From Euphorbia lathyris (lineage: Eukaryota; Streptophyta; Magnoliopsida; Malpighiales; Euphorbiaceae): DNA of 64,000 nt. Made by a program: the position numbers and the translations under genes. Where the stretch lies: assembly GCF_963576675.1 (NCBI RefSeq), contig NC_088915.1:43119501-43183500 (forward strand). Direction: 5' to 3'. The notes beneath the pieces were generated by a model, which worked only from the letters and a program-made list of their open reading frames with translations, had not been told where the DNA came from and did no database searches. Shown here one piece after another: positions 1-10,390 of the stretch (its first letter is position 1; each line of letters starts with the position of its first letter).

Positions 1-1172
1 CAATTATAGTTGGATTTATATATATGATTATTTTTTCTGCTATCATTCCATTGCTGAATTGTGTTAGGGAATAATATACACAACAGAATATTTAATTTTT
101 TATGAACTATTCCCTTAACCCGAGGAACGAATATGTTCGTCATTCAAGAATAATATTTAGAATTGTCAATGCAATTCACTGTTACATTGAACTGGATAGC
201 AAATTAAGTTCTTAATTTCTATCTATTAATTCAATCTGAATTAATCCAACTAAACGTATAATAGAGTGAGTGTCCCGACTTAAGAAATAAGTGTCTCACT
301 CCCCGATGAGCCATAAGAAGTCAAGTCGATTTTGGCATTTACCTTTAGTGTATATTTGTAGTATAATACGACCATCAACTATATCCAAACGAGTCGTGAC
401 TATGCAAAATGTCAAGTGACACATATAAAGATGTTTATTCAGTTGTTCAGGTTGAATGAACTCAGAACATATAAGTTAAGTGAAATCTCCATTTCAATTC
501 TTAACCTATCACATTGCAAGGGTTTAAAGTAATTCTACCACAAGAGGCTTATGATATATCTCTCGTCTATCGAGAGTGATGAATTCTCAATCTATCATTC
601 AACTATCCTGCAATTATTTTATATGATACCTAATCACTGCCCAAGGCACATCCCGATGGATTGTGCTAGATAAATAAGTCAAATCACCACACTACATAAT
701 TCAGAATAGCCTTGATGATTGTTTGAGTCTGAGGATTAGTTATACATACTATCACACATGAGACAAGACATGTGACATAAAACAGATTCATCCATCATGT
801 TATCTCATAGTGGATCCTAATTCATGTGAACTCATTCATACATATCTATGTAACTGTCTAGATATCTGCATTCCTAACTTATGAGTCCTTATTCAGGAAT
901 ATGAGACATTATTACATGCAAGTCTCAACGACATTATATCAATCCTCTTATATAATGATTGACTTGTGTTATTTAAGTTCATTATAATTTAATTGAAAAA
1001 AATAAAGTATAGTCTCACTTTATCTTATATGTACACTTTATGTTTATGAATATAATATAATATCTTTTAATAGTTAACAACTATATTGAATGAATCAAAT
1101 AACTCAAATGAACAATTCATTTATTTAACAAAAGTATCCAAAACTATTGTCTTTTAGGACACAACACCAACA
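1..1172 (-). repeat. 3' LTR of minus-strand Ty1/copia element (left end outside or unresolved)
   Basis: Read on the minus strand the LTR opens with TGTTGGTG at 1172, immediately after a polypurine tract and the copia RNase H remnant, so this is the 3' LTR of a minus-strand copia element. The other terminus is not identified and may lie before base 1. Parts of it (about 190-560) are recognisably similar to 61940-62300, including the AAGTGAAATCTCCAT-type stretch. The related but distinct solo LTR at 4003 shares short blocks in the opposite orientation. No coding sequence is seen. Confidence 0.75.
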
Positions 1173-1186
1173 TTCTCCCACTTATA
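1173..1186 (-). other. polypurine tract of the minus-strand copia element
   Basis: On the minus strand AAGTGGGAGAA lies directly before the LTR start TGTTGG. This is the usual place and composition of the plus-strand primer site of a copia retrotransposon. Confidence 0.7.
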
Positions 1187-1327
1187 CTTAAAGCAAATCA
1201 TTCCCGAATCTAATCCTATAAGAGCTTGCATGACCATTATGAATCTTTTGGGATAAGGCCTTCGTCAAAGGATCTGCTACATTGTCTTTGGTTGGTACTC
1301 TTTCAATCCTCACATCTCCTCTAGGTA

Positions 1328-3609
1328 TTATCTCCTTAATAAGATGGTAGCATTTAAGGTAGACGTATTGTGAGACCGTGGGTCCTTTGATTGTGCAATA
1401 GCTCCATTGTTATCGCAATCCAAGGTAATAAGAGCAACAATGTTAAGCACCACTCCTAGCTCAATGATGAACTTCTTCACCCAAACTGCCTCCTTAGCAG
1501 CTTCTACTACTACAATGTACTTTGATTCGATCATAGAGTCTGCTAATGTTCTTTGCTTGGAACTCTTCCAGCTAACTGCACCTCCATTCAGAATAAACAT
1601 GTATCTTATCCGGGATTTTTAAGCATCTTCATCCTTTTGATAACTAGCATCTGAGAAGCCTTCAACTCTCAGATTTCCACCTTCATATATAAGGAACATG
1701 CCTTTAGTCCTTTTCAAGTACTTAAGAATGTTCTTAACAATAATCTAGTGAGCTTCACCTAGATTGGCTTGACATCAACTCGTCGTGCTAAGCGCAACGA
1801 CGATGTCACGTCTAGTGCAAAGCATATCATACATAATTGAACCAATCACACTGGCATATAGGACATGTGCCATATGATTCCTTTCTATTCAATTTTTAGG
1901 CACTGGTCAGCTTGTAACTTAATCCATTGACTCATGGACAAGTTAGCTCTATGCTACAACGCTATAACACTTTGTCAATGTATGCAGACTAGGTGACCTA
2001 TATGATATATCTCTATAAATCTTAATTCCCAAAATATAAACTGACCCAAGTCTTTCATGGAAAAAAACATTGGATATCCAAACCTTCACATATTGCATAA
2101 ATTTAATGTCATTTCTTATAAGAAGAATGTCATCGACATACAATACTAGGAATACTACTGCACTCCTACTGATCTTCTTATGCACACAAGGTTCATCAAA
2201 GTTTTTCACGAAGCCATATTCTTTTATAGTTTCATCAAAACATTTGTTCCAACTCCTTGATGCTTGCTTGAGTCCATATATAGACATTTGAAGTTTGCAA
2301 ACTTTCTTTGCATCCTTCGATATGAAACCTTCAAGATGCATCATGTATACATCCTCAAACATGTTTCCATTAAGGAAAGTTGTTTTCACATCCATTTGTC
2401 AAATTTCATAATCATGATAAGTATCAATAACAAGCATTATTCTTATGGATTTCGACAAGCTACAAGAGAAAAGGTTTCGTCATAGTCAACATATTGTCTT
2501 TCATGACAACCTTTAGCTACTAGCCGTCCCTTATAGGTACTAACATTACTGTCCATGTCAGTCCTCTTATTGAAGACCCATCTGCACCCTATTGGAACAA
2601 TTCCCCTAGGTGGATCCACCAAGGTCCAAACTTGGTTTTGGCGCATAGAATCCATTTCGAAATTCATGGCTTCCAACCATTTGTCAGAGTCTAGACTATC
2701 TAGGACGTCCTCATAGTTAGTAGGCTCATCATCTATGACGAGTGTGTCATCATCTCCCACTAGAAATCCATCTCTATGGGTTTTAATGAATACTACCAAA
2801 CCTATGAGGTATGTGTGCCTCATGTGTCTCCAATTGGATTATAGGTTGGGCTCCTACCAGCCCTTCCGCTATTTCAGAATGTTCTTCACTCCGTTCTTGA
2901 TCTATATTAAGTTTAATCACATTATTTGCGTGATTTTCTAATAGAAACTCCTTCTTTGGGAAAACATGTTTGGATACAATTACTTTCTTTCCATCTGGAT
3001 GATAAAAGTAATATCCCACAGTTTCCTTAGGGTATCTAATAAAAACACATTTATCAGACTTATGCTGCAACTTATATGATACAATACGTTTAACATACAC
3101 TAGACATCCCTAAATTCTCATGAATGAGAAGTTGGTTTCTTTTCCCTTTGAATAATTCAAAAGGAGTTATAGAGGCAAACTTAACTCTATTGAGGGTGAA
3201 GAGGGTTGTTTCTAGGGAATAACCTTAGAACGACTTTGAGATAGTTGATGGACCCATCATGGAACATACCATACTAATAAAGTGTGGTTCCTCATTTTTT
3301 AGACACCGTTGTGATGTGGTGTATAAGGAGGAGTCCCTTATAAGAGAATCTCATTCTCCTTTAGATCATCTAAAAACTCACCAGAGATATTCAACACCAT
3401 GATCATGTCATAATATATTGACGTTCTTTCCAGTTTGTTTCTCTACTTCATTCTTAAATTGTTTGAATGGTTCAAACACTTCAGATTTATGTTTCATAAA
3501 ATATATGTATCCAAACTTGGAGTAATCATTTATGAAACTAATTAGTAGTTAAACCCACCCCTGACTTATGTAGACATAGGATCATATACATCACTATGTA
3601 TGAGTCATA
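1328..3609 (-). pseudogene. Ty1/copia pol remnant (integrase C-terminal part, RT, RNase H)
   Basis: Reading leftward on the minus strand, the pieces follow copia order. From 3609 to about 2783 there is integrase and linker sequence (KCVFIRYPKETVGYYFY, then a PKKEF-like stretch). From 2823 to 2443 is the RT N-terminus (DKWLEAMNFEMDSM, QVWTLVDPPRG, RLVAKGCHERQYVDYDETFS). From 2395 to 1949 are MDVKTTFLNG, a YGLKQA motif and the catalytic YVDD. From 1600 to 1328 is RNase H (VSWKSSKQRTLADS, ESKYI). The frame changes several times and the gag and integrase core are missing, truncated at about 3609 where host X sequence starts. The family is clear; it cannot encode a working polyprotein. Confidence 0.85.
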
Positions 3610-4002
3610 ACCGATCGGTGATCCAGTCACCGATCAGCAAAGATGAACGGTTTTCGGGCAGTTTCTAGTCGGTTTTCAGGCAGTTTTGTCCCCAAATCAC
3701 TACTTAAGTGGAAATAATGGACAAGGCAGGGGAGAGATAGTTTTTTAGAGTGAAAAAAGGGAAATTAAGTGAAAGAGAGTGAAATTAAGTAAAAAAAGAA
3801 AGAAAGTTAGTGAAATTAAGTGTGAAATTGAGTGAAAACACCATTTTTTCATCAAAATTGACACGTTTGAGAGTACAAACACCCTTCTAAACACTATCTA
3901 TTAGTTTTATATAGGCAAAATCAGGTCTCCCACGTCCCATTTCACTATAATCTGATTCTTGAAGGCATTGAACTTCAAAGAATCAAGATTTTGGGTTAAA
4001 GT
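3610..4002. repeat. left part of host sequence X (LTR-like, ACCGATCGGT motif)
   Basis: Non-coding, starting abruptly after the copia pol remnant. It holds CACCGATCAGC/ACCGATCGGTGA motifs at 3608-3640 and a TATATAGG box near 3911. It continues after the nested block at 46148, where the same motif recurs (46446-46530). This looks like the LTR or UTR of another gypsy-type element, but no boundary or gene is recognised. The last five bases, AAAGT, are the target-site duplication of the solo copia LTR. Confidence 0.4.
3765..3836. repeat. short irregular tandem repeat, GTGAAATTAA-like
   Basis: Several degenerate copies of a ten-base GTGAAATTAA unit, interrupted by A/G-rich sequence. Confidence 0.6.
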
Positions 4003-5073
4003 TGTTGGGGTTTAGTGTCCTATAGACAATTGTTCCAGGATATAAACCTGTTGTAAATGAATTGTTCTTTATGTCATTTGTTTTAATAAGATATGGTTTC
4101 ATAACTGTATAAAGGCAACCACTTTTAAAGAACTAAATAAGTCTAAATAAAAGGAAATCTCTAAGTTTATTTAAAGTGATTATAAAGTGTTCATACAAGC
4201 ATGAAGTGAGACAAAACATTATAATAAACTAATAAACTTAAAACCACCCAAAGTCAAGTGATATGTTTTGAATAGGGATTGACATAACACTGTTAAGACT
4301 TGCATGTAACAATGTTTTCTGTCGAGACAAAGAGATGATCTCACAAGCTTCAGATATGTAGATATCTGGACAGTTACATGGATCCAATCAAAGAGTTCAT
4401 TAGGATTGGGGGCCCGACTTGAGATAACAGGATGGGTAGATTTATCCTTGTCACCTATTCATCTCATTGGTATTAATAGGTATAAGTAATCCTAAGACTC
4501 AAAGTAATGTTAATTAGTGATTCTGGATTATGGAATGTGATGCTTTGATCCTGTTGTAACACGGTCCATAATAGGGATGACTCTGGGGTGTGTACGGCAG
4601 ACGTTGGGTATCACAGGAAGTAATTGCAGGATAGTTAACACTGGATTAAGCATTTGTCACTCCTGATAAATGGGAGATACGTCCAAGGATCGCTTGTGGA
4701 AGACTTGACTCTAAATCTTTGCAAGGTGATAGCTTAAAACTTGAAATGGAGATTTCACTTAACCTATCTAATTGGAGTTAACTCGACCTGTATAAGTAAA
4801 ATGAACGTCTCATTATATGTGACTTGACATAATCCATAGTCATAAGATTCTGTTTAAGGAGGATGTAGTTGATAAAGGATCGAATTATACTGTAACTAAT
4901 ACGGAAAGGTCAACGACGGAATCAACCTGTCTTCTTATAGCTCTAGGGGAATGTTTCGGATCTGCCAATCACAGTTCGCGTACTCATTCCGTTATACAAA
5001 GATTGAATGTAATTTTGAGAAATTAATTTAATGGTTGTATATGGCTAGAAGCAATAAGAACCTAATAGGTCAC
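4003..5073 (+). repeat. solo copia LTR, left part
   Basis: Begins TGTTGGGGTTTAGTGTCC, a start typical of plant copia LTRs, and is preceded by AAAGT (3998-4002). The LTR is interrupted at 5073 by element M and resumes at 45376. Joined, it is about 1838 bp, ends CCTTCA at 46142 and is followed by AAAGT (46143-46147). No internal region, primer-binding site or polypurine tract adjoins it, so it is a solo LTR left by LTR-LTR recombination. Confidence 0.85.
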
Positions 5074-5641
5074 TGCAAATACCTCCCCACACTTGAATCT
5101 TGCTTGTCCTCAAGCAAGACAGAATCCAAAACAGAGAAAAATCAACAAATAGCTCCCTTACAAAAACAAGAATCTACTACACTTTATTATCCACAACAGT
5201 TCAGACTACTCATTTTGCAATTAAAAACATAACGAACCTCAGACGAGTCTCCAAAACTAATTAATTGGTTTTATCGATCAACACTTCATGAAAACGAAAG
5301 AAGAGAACTAAAATTGATAGCTCACAAGTGGTCACTCTAACGCTCAAGTGTTTGGGTGTAATTTTTTTTTTTGTAAACGCTCTACATTTTATTGCACAAA
5401 GTGGTCACGTTGGGATTGCATCATCCATCCGGTCAAAATTAATGCATTTAAAATTAAACAAAACCATAGGTCTTTAAAGGGTTGTAACGTGGGCTAAAGG
5501 TTAGGGTAGGAAAAACGGAATTTATAGGCAAAAAGTTAATGACTCAGATAGTTAAATTTTTTGCAAAAAGGACACATTTTCAGCATTGGGGAGCTATCAA
5601 CCACCTCCCCACACTTAAATCTTGATTGTCCTCAAGCAAGT
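5074..5641 (-). other. 3' end of element M with duplicated polypurine module
   Basis: Two copies of the same module lie about 520 bp apart, at 5078-5118 and 5602-5641. Each contains CCTCCCCACACTT followed by TGTCCTCAAGCAAG in plus orientation, i.e. a GAGGACAA...AGTGTGGGGAGG polypurine module on the minus strand. Just inside the second module is GGAGCTATCA, the same ten bases that end M's LTR at 45370, but the sequence beyond it does not match the LTR. No coding sequence is seen. CAAGT at 5637-5641 is the target-site duplication of composite A. Confidence 0.6.
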
Positions 5642-7356
5642 TGATAGGGGTATTTTACCTCTATCTTTTAGCGTGATTTACAGGTTACTTTTGGATGAAA
5701 TAAATAAGTTTAATTACAAAAATAGAGTGTTTTAATAAAATAACAAAATAAAAATAAATTCCGTACTTTCGGTTAATTTTCCTTATGTTTGATTAATATT
5801 AGAAAATAAAACGTCAAGCTAACTCGGCTCTCGAGAATTGTATTTCAGGTACGAGCAAGGAGTGGAAATCTACCAAAATACGCGGGGCGTGGAACATTTA
5901 GTCAGAAATAATTGCCTTATCCGCAGACTCCACGTGGGATCCAACCATTGATACGCGGGGCGTACCCCAATCTACGCGGGGCATAGATGCAATGATGAGC
6001 CTAATCATAAACGTCAGACTGCATTGTCTCCTAAGTCAACCATCGGTACACGAGGCGTGTTTTAAGATACGCAAGGCGTAAATGGTGTATTTCAAGCAAT
6101 AAAACGCCAGGAGCTCAAACACGCGCGGCGTATATCACTATATGCGGGGCGTGGTCGAGACAATAAGACCCGGATTAAGTCCACATGCAGGAAATTATTG
6201 GAGGAATGGGTCATTATGATCATGTTGCTCCATGCTTGTAGGAATGGGAAATATGCACAAAATCATGTTACTCTATGCTTTGCTCCATGCTTGTATCTTG
6301 TGGAATTATGATTTTGCCCCTAGCTTGATGTGTATAAATAAGAGTGACTAACACTCATTTGAGACACCTCTTTTGATATACAACTTTTTGTAAATTAAGC
6401 TCTTACAATATAGTTTGAGATTTCATTTTATTTTAGCAAAACTCTATCCCCTTTCGGGCTTGTTCGTTGATCCCGGCATTCCGTCAAAGTCCCGTTCCTT
6501 CTCCATTCACCAAGCTCGAAAGCTCCACCTCCAAGTCCTAAGAGACGGCCTTGAGTCCGGTTAGCTAGTTCCGAGGGTGAATTCTTCCCTTTTCACTTGC
6601 TAATTAGCTTGTACTCTTCCTATGTACTAGGCTTGGTTGTATTTCATATTCACATTCTCCATATTTATAATTTATGATTCATAATCTTCTTTTCTATATA
6701 CGTGTTAATGTTTGTTACTTGTTTTGATACTTGTAATTGATTATTGTGTAGGAAAACGCGATTTCCGACGCCATTCGGGCTATCTTTAGGGATTCATATA
6801 GGTGTTGCCTTACCGGAAGTGACGCTCCGGAAACCGTAGGAATTGACAAGCCACGGAACTTACGGGCCCTAATTTCTGATCCCAAGCATTAGACACGCCT
6901 TGACTAGGAACCACGTAGTCTAAGTACTTCACGGGTCGGTCACACTACACGTAGTCGTCATTGCAAGAGTAAATCATTAACCGTATATACATTAGGAGTC
7001 ATTGTTTGTCATATTTATAACTTATCGCCATCCATATCATTTCGTGGAGTTTTGTTATATAAATTTGTCTCACTAATAGTTTAGGAGTAGTTTGTAGTTG
7101 GTCCCCACATCAACCCCAAAGTATTCACCGCTTAAATAACGTATAAAATCGAGTCATTTAATACTTGCAGTTATAAATCCCGTGGATTCGATACCCGGTC
7201 TTAACCGGATTATTACTTGATACGACGGGGTACACTTGCCCTTAAGTAGTGACGTCTAGTAAAGATAGAGCACTTAGAAAGATCACATCCATAGTCACAA
7301 CGCACTTACCATATATATTTTGTCGTAGAAAACACTACACTAGACGGCACGCATCA
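5642..7356 (+). repeat. LTR-1 of composite A
   Basis: 1715 bp, TGATAGG...GCATCA, followed by a tRNA-Asp-like primer-binding site. The first half carries direct copies of a TACGCGGGGCGT-like motif (near 5879, 5951, 5971, 6068, 6121, 6142). From 6361 on it is nearly identical to LTR-3 (41188-42182) but clearly diverged from LTR-2. Confidence 0.9.
6333..6340 (+). promoter_or_regulatory. TATA box of LTR-1
   Basis: TATAAATA followed by AGAGTGAC. It is conserved at the matching place of LTR-2 (39880-39887), so it is the probable core promoter of this LTR family. Confidence 0.55.
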
Positions 7357-7362
7357 AGTTTT

Positions 7363-7380
7363 TGGCGCCGTTGCCGGGGA
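7363..7380 (+). other. primer-binding site, tRNA-Asp type
   Basis: TGGCGCCGTTGCCGGGGA lies six bases after the LTR end. It is the primer-binding sequence usual in Athila-type elements and is complementary to the 3' end of plant tRNA-Asp. Confidence 0.8.
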
Positions 7381-7505
7381 TTTATAATTTCTTGCAATAT
7401 TAGACAAAAGCGTTTTATTGTTAGTCTAAGCATTTGTAGATATTACTTTCTTTCTATGAATAATTTATTTTGCTTCTTGTTGATATTAATGATTTGTTTC
7501 ATGGT

Positions 7506-7928
7506 ATGATGCCTCATAGTCGTCATCTGTGGGACGACCACATGAAGGACGAATGTTCGCACCAACAACCAACCTCGCAATTCGATGTGGTAATCTCTAT
7601 GCTTAAAGACATTCATGAAGGATTATCTAACACTGAGACATATTTCAGGGATTTGGAAAATCTATTGGCCAGATTGAAGTCTCCTCTTGATCCCGCCGCG
7701 GACGAATCAATTCGAGATTCCAATTCGGTTTGTCAAAATGGGAAGCTCGAGTTAATTGAGTTTTCTCAAAAGGATTCCCCAAATAATAAAGGTTGTTTCA
7801 GTTATAAGGAAACAGACATCGATGAGCCGGTTGAGCGCGGACCCATGGAAATGAATCCAAAACTAGAAGAGTTTGAGGTTCCTTCTACCTCAGAATATTT
7901 CGCTCTTTATGAACCACCAAAGGAGTAA
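7506..7928 (+). CDS. hypothetical 140-aa ORF in the leader of composite A
   Basis: I do not recognise a domain. The start is placed at the first of two adjacent ATGs (MMPHSRHLWDDHMKDE), because the same ATGATGCCTCATAGTCGTC stretch recurs after the second primer-binding site at 41078 and stays open until that copy is cut off near 41184. The product is acidic, with a middle segment (FDVVISMLKDIHEGL) that could form a short helix, and it ends EYFALYEPPKE. It occupies the position where autonomous relatives begin gag, so it may be a gag N-terminal remnant or a family-specific leader ORF; this is inference. There is no signal peptide or membrane segment. Confidence 0.4.
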   Translation: MMPHSRHLWDDHMKDECSHQQPTSQFDVVISMLKDIHEGLSNTETYFRDLENLLARLKSPLDPAADESIRDSNSVCQNGKLELIEFSQKDSPNNKGCFSYKETDIDEPVERGPMEMNPKLEEFEVPSTSEYFALYEPPKE

Positions 7929-9133
7929 AAAAGGGAGCAAACTAAACTCTTCATTAATTTCTGTAAATACAGTTTTTGGTTTTTGTTAAATTCTTTTGAA
8001 GCTAACAATCCGCTTTGCAGGTGCGGGTTGTTTATTCGAGAATTTGAATTTTTAACGCGAATGGAAGCATACACCCAAGAGGAAATTCTAAGTCGAGCTC
8101 ACCGACTATAAAGTAGCGCTTCTTGGGAGGCAACCCAAGCTCGAATAAGGGAGTTTTTCGTTCCCAACTTTTACTTTCCACATTTCGTTTTCCGACCGAT
8201 TCATTTCATTTCTTTGAGTTGTTCTTATCACTTTTTATCTTCATTTTTTATTTCTATTTTTCATAAGGAAAAACAAATCCCATATTAATCCAAAAATTTT
8301 GATCTACGCGGGACGTACAACCCCATGCGCCCCGTGTAGTTGTGTGTCTGCTCAGTTTACTCAATAAAAGACACACTACGCGGGGCGTATCTCCTATCAC
8401 GCCCCGCGTACCCATCGGTGAGTAAACTCCTTTTGAATAAACGCCACGTGGGAGGACACGCGGGACGTGCCCTAGGGCACGCCTCGCGTATCCTCGGGGA
8501 GTTGTGAATTACAACTCCCCATGGCAACTCTCCTTCCCTCAAACCTCCCATCACTCCTCTTCCCTATACACCTTTTCCACTTCCACACTCCACCTTTTCC
8601 ATCCAATCAACCTCCATCTTTTTAAATTCTAAACTCCCTCCACAATAAATTTTGTATTAACTACTTCCTTAATTACAAATTAAAAATAAAAATATTAAAA
8701 ACAATTAATAATTAAACATAAAAATCATAAAAACTCATAAAAAAATCATAAACCATAAAATTAAAAATCAGAAAACTGATCAAAAACCGAAAAATCGTTC
8801 AACTTCCCCCTCTTACGCAGGGCGTATCCCCATGTACGCCCCGCATCCTCGCCCTTTTTTCCATCAAAAAGGGGCAGGAGGTGCGATACGCGAGGCGTGC
8901 CCCCTTTCACGCCCCGCGTACCGCACCATTTTTGCGAAAAATAAGTTCAGGGGGAGGGATACGCGTGGCGTGGCCCCTTCACGCCCCGTGTACCCCTATG
9001 GGAATCCGAGTTTTACTTGGATTCCCCACTCTCCCCTTATATAAACCCCTCATTTTCTTCTTCTTCTCCCTCACAACTCACTCAACCTTCCCACAACCTT
9101 GCTCCACACTCTCTAAAACCCCTTACTCACACC
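7929..9133 (+). repeat. non-coding spacer of A with inverted CpG-rich motif pairs
   Basis: After the 140-aa ORF comes a TTGGGAGGCAACCCAAG hairpin (about 8124-8141), common in Athila-type elements. Between about 8300 and 9000 five pairs of the ACGCGGGGCGT motif face each other as ACGCGGGGCGT...ACGCCCCGCGT with short loops (near 8304/8324, 8380/8400, 8458/8479, 8813/8836, 8887/8910), and a further pair lies at 8960/8980. Peptides opened by these GC-rich blocks are not credible genes. Confidence 0.65.
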
Positions 9134-10390
9134 ATGGTTAGGCAAAAACACACCGCCGACATGCGTCCCCCACGGTCCACTAGGGCACGTTCTTCCCATT
9201 CCGCCCAAAATCAACAACCACTACCATCACCCGAACGGGAACAAACACCACCACTCACCCGCCAATAACGGGCTCCTTTTCATCTCCTAACCGAAGAGGA
9301 AGCCCACAACTACCAACTACTCTCCGCCGCCCACATTATGGCGCTCCCGTACATCCAACGAAGCACACTCGATCACTACGATCTTGGTAGCGTTTTCGAA
9401 GCTCGTCTTCGTGACCTCGGGTGGTACGATCATTTTTGCACCCGTCAACTCATATACCCTTCTTTAGTGATCAAGTTCTACACCACCCTCACCTCTAACA
9501 ACGTCCCCGGTGCCGCCCTCTTCAACTTTCGCCTCCACAACCAAGCATTTTCCATTGACACCCCGCAACCATTTCACCCGACAAGCGGAGGGTGGCATCG
9601 CCCATTGGCCCGAGGGTGCTTCCGCTCATGAATTTTGGACCTCCATCACCGGGTCCGATCATTACGACATCTCCAACCTCCGTCCGGCCCTCATTCGTGA
9701 TCCCATCCTCCAACTTCTCCACCGCTTCATCTCTTTCTACTTTTCGGGGAAGTCCGAATCCACCAAGGTCAACAAAGACGAACTTTTGGCGCTCTATTGT
9801 TGTGCCAACAACCGCGCCTACGACCTTTCCTTCCTCGTGGCCGTCCAACTTTATCACATTTCCACCCAAAAACGTGGCAAAATCGGGTTGGGACATCTCA
9901 TCACTACCTTCGCCACCTCCGCTCTTGGCACGGCTGCCCTTGAGCACCTCCCGAGTCTTGGATCTCGGCCCGTGGACAAAAATGCCTTTAAGTCCCTCAA
10001 CCGTTCCACTTTGGGCCCGGGTGAGACTACGGGGGCAGGTCACTCTCACGAGGAGGGGGCTCGGGTTCGGATTCGGATATGGGCCTCAATTTCAGTCCTC
10101 CGCCTAACCATGACTTCAATTCCATCTATGCTCGGTTGAACGCCTTGGAAGGCCAACAACGTGCCGATCGAGCCCACTTCGACAACCACTTCGCCACCCT
10201 CAACACCCGCTTTGACACCCTTGAGGCTAATCGCCTCATGGACCACTCCACCCTCATCACCCACTTCAACTCCATCGAGGCACAACAACGTGAGGATCGG
10301 GCTCACCTCGATGCTTGCTTTGACGCCCTCACCACCTCCTTCGCATCCTACTTCAACATCCACGGAAACCCTCCTCCGCCTCAACCATAG
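9134..10390 (+). pseudogene. Athila ORF1-like (putative plant transposon protein) gene, broken
   Basis: An ATG at 9134 opens a frame whose pieces resemble the Athila post-pol ORF family (the 'putative plant transposon protein' or ORF-1 type). The region 9338-9580 has RLRDLGWYDHF and VIKFYTTL. 9590-10040 has FWTSITGSDHYDISN, DELLALYCCANNRAYDL and IGLGHLITTFA. 10060-10390 is an acidic then coiled-coil tail (YARLNALEGQQRADR and a second EAQQREDRAHL copy). It is interrupted by TAA at 9266-9268, a frame change near 9585 and another in the G-run near 10050. The same family lies at 59695-60907. In-element function is unknown. The breaks mean no full product. Confidence 0.65.

Noticed and set aside
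7363..7380. Possible tRNA gene near the primer-binding sites
   Set aside because: Only the 17-18 bases complementary to a tRNA end are present, with no cloverleaf; the same applies to the sites at 15238, 29824, 40930, 43717 and 47375.
9522..10384. Minus-strand frames of 175 and 112 aa opposite the ORF1-like pseudogene
   Set aside because: Shadow of a GC-biased plus-strand gene. No splice sites, promoter block or protein similarity as in the true antisense genes.
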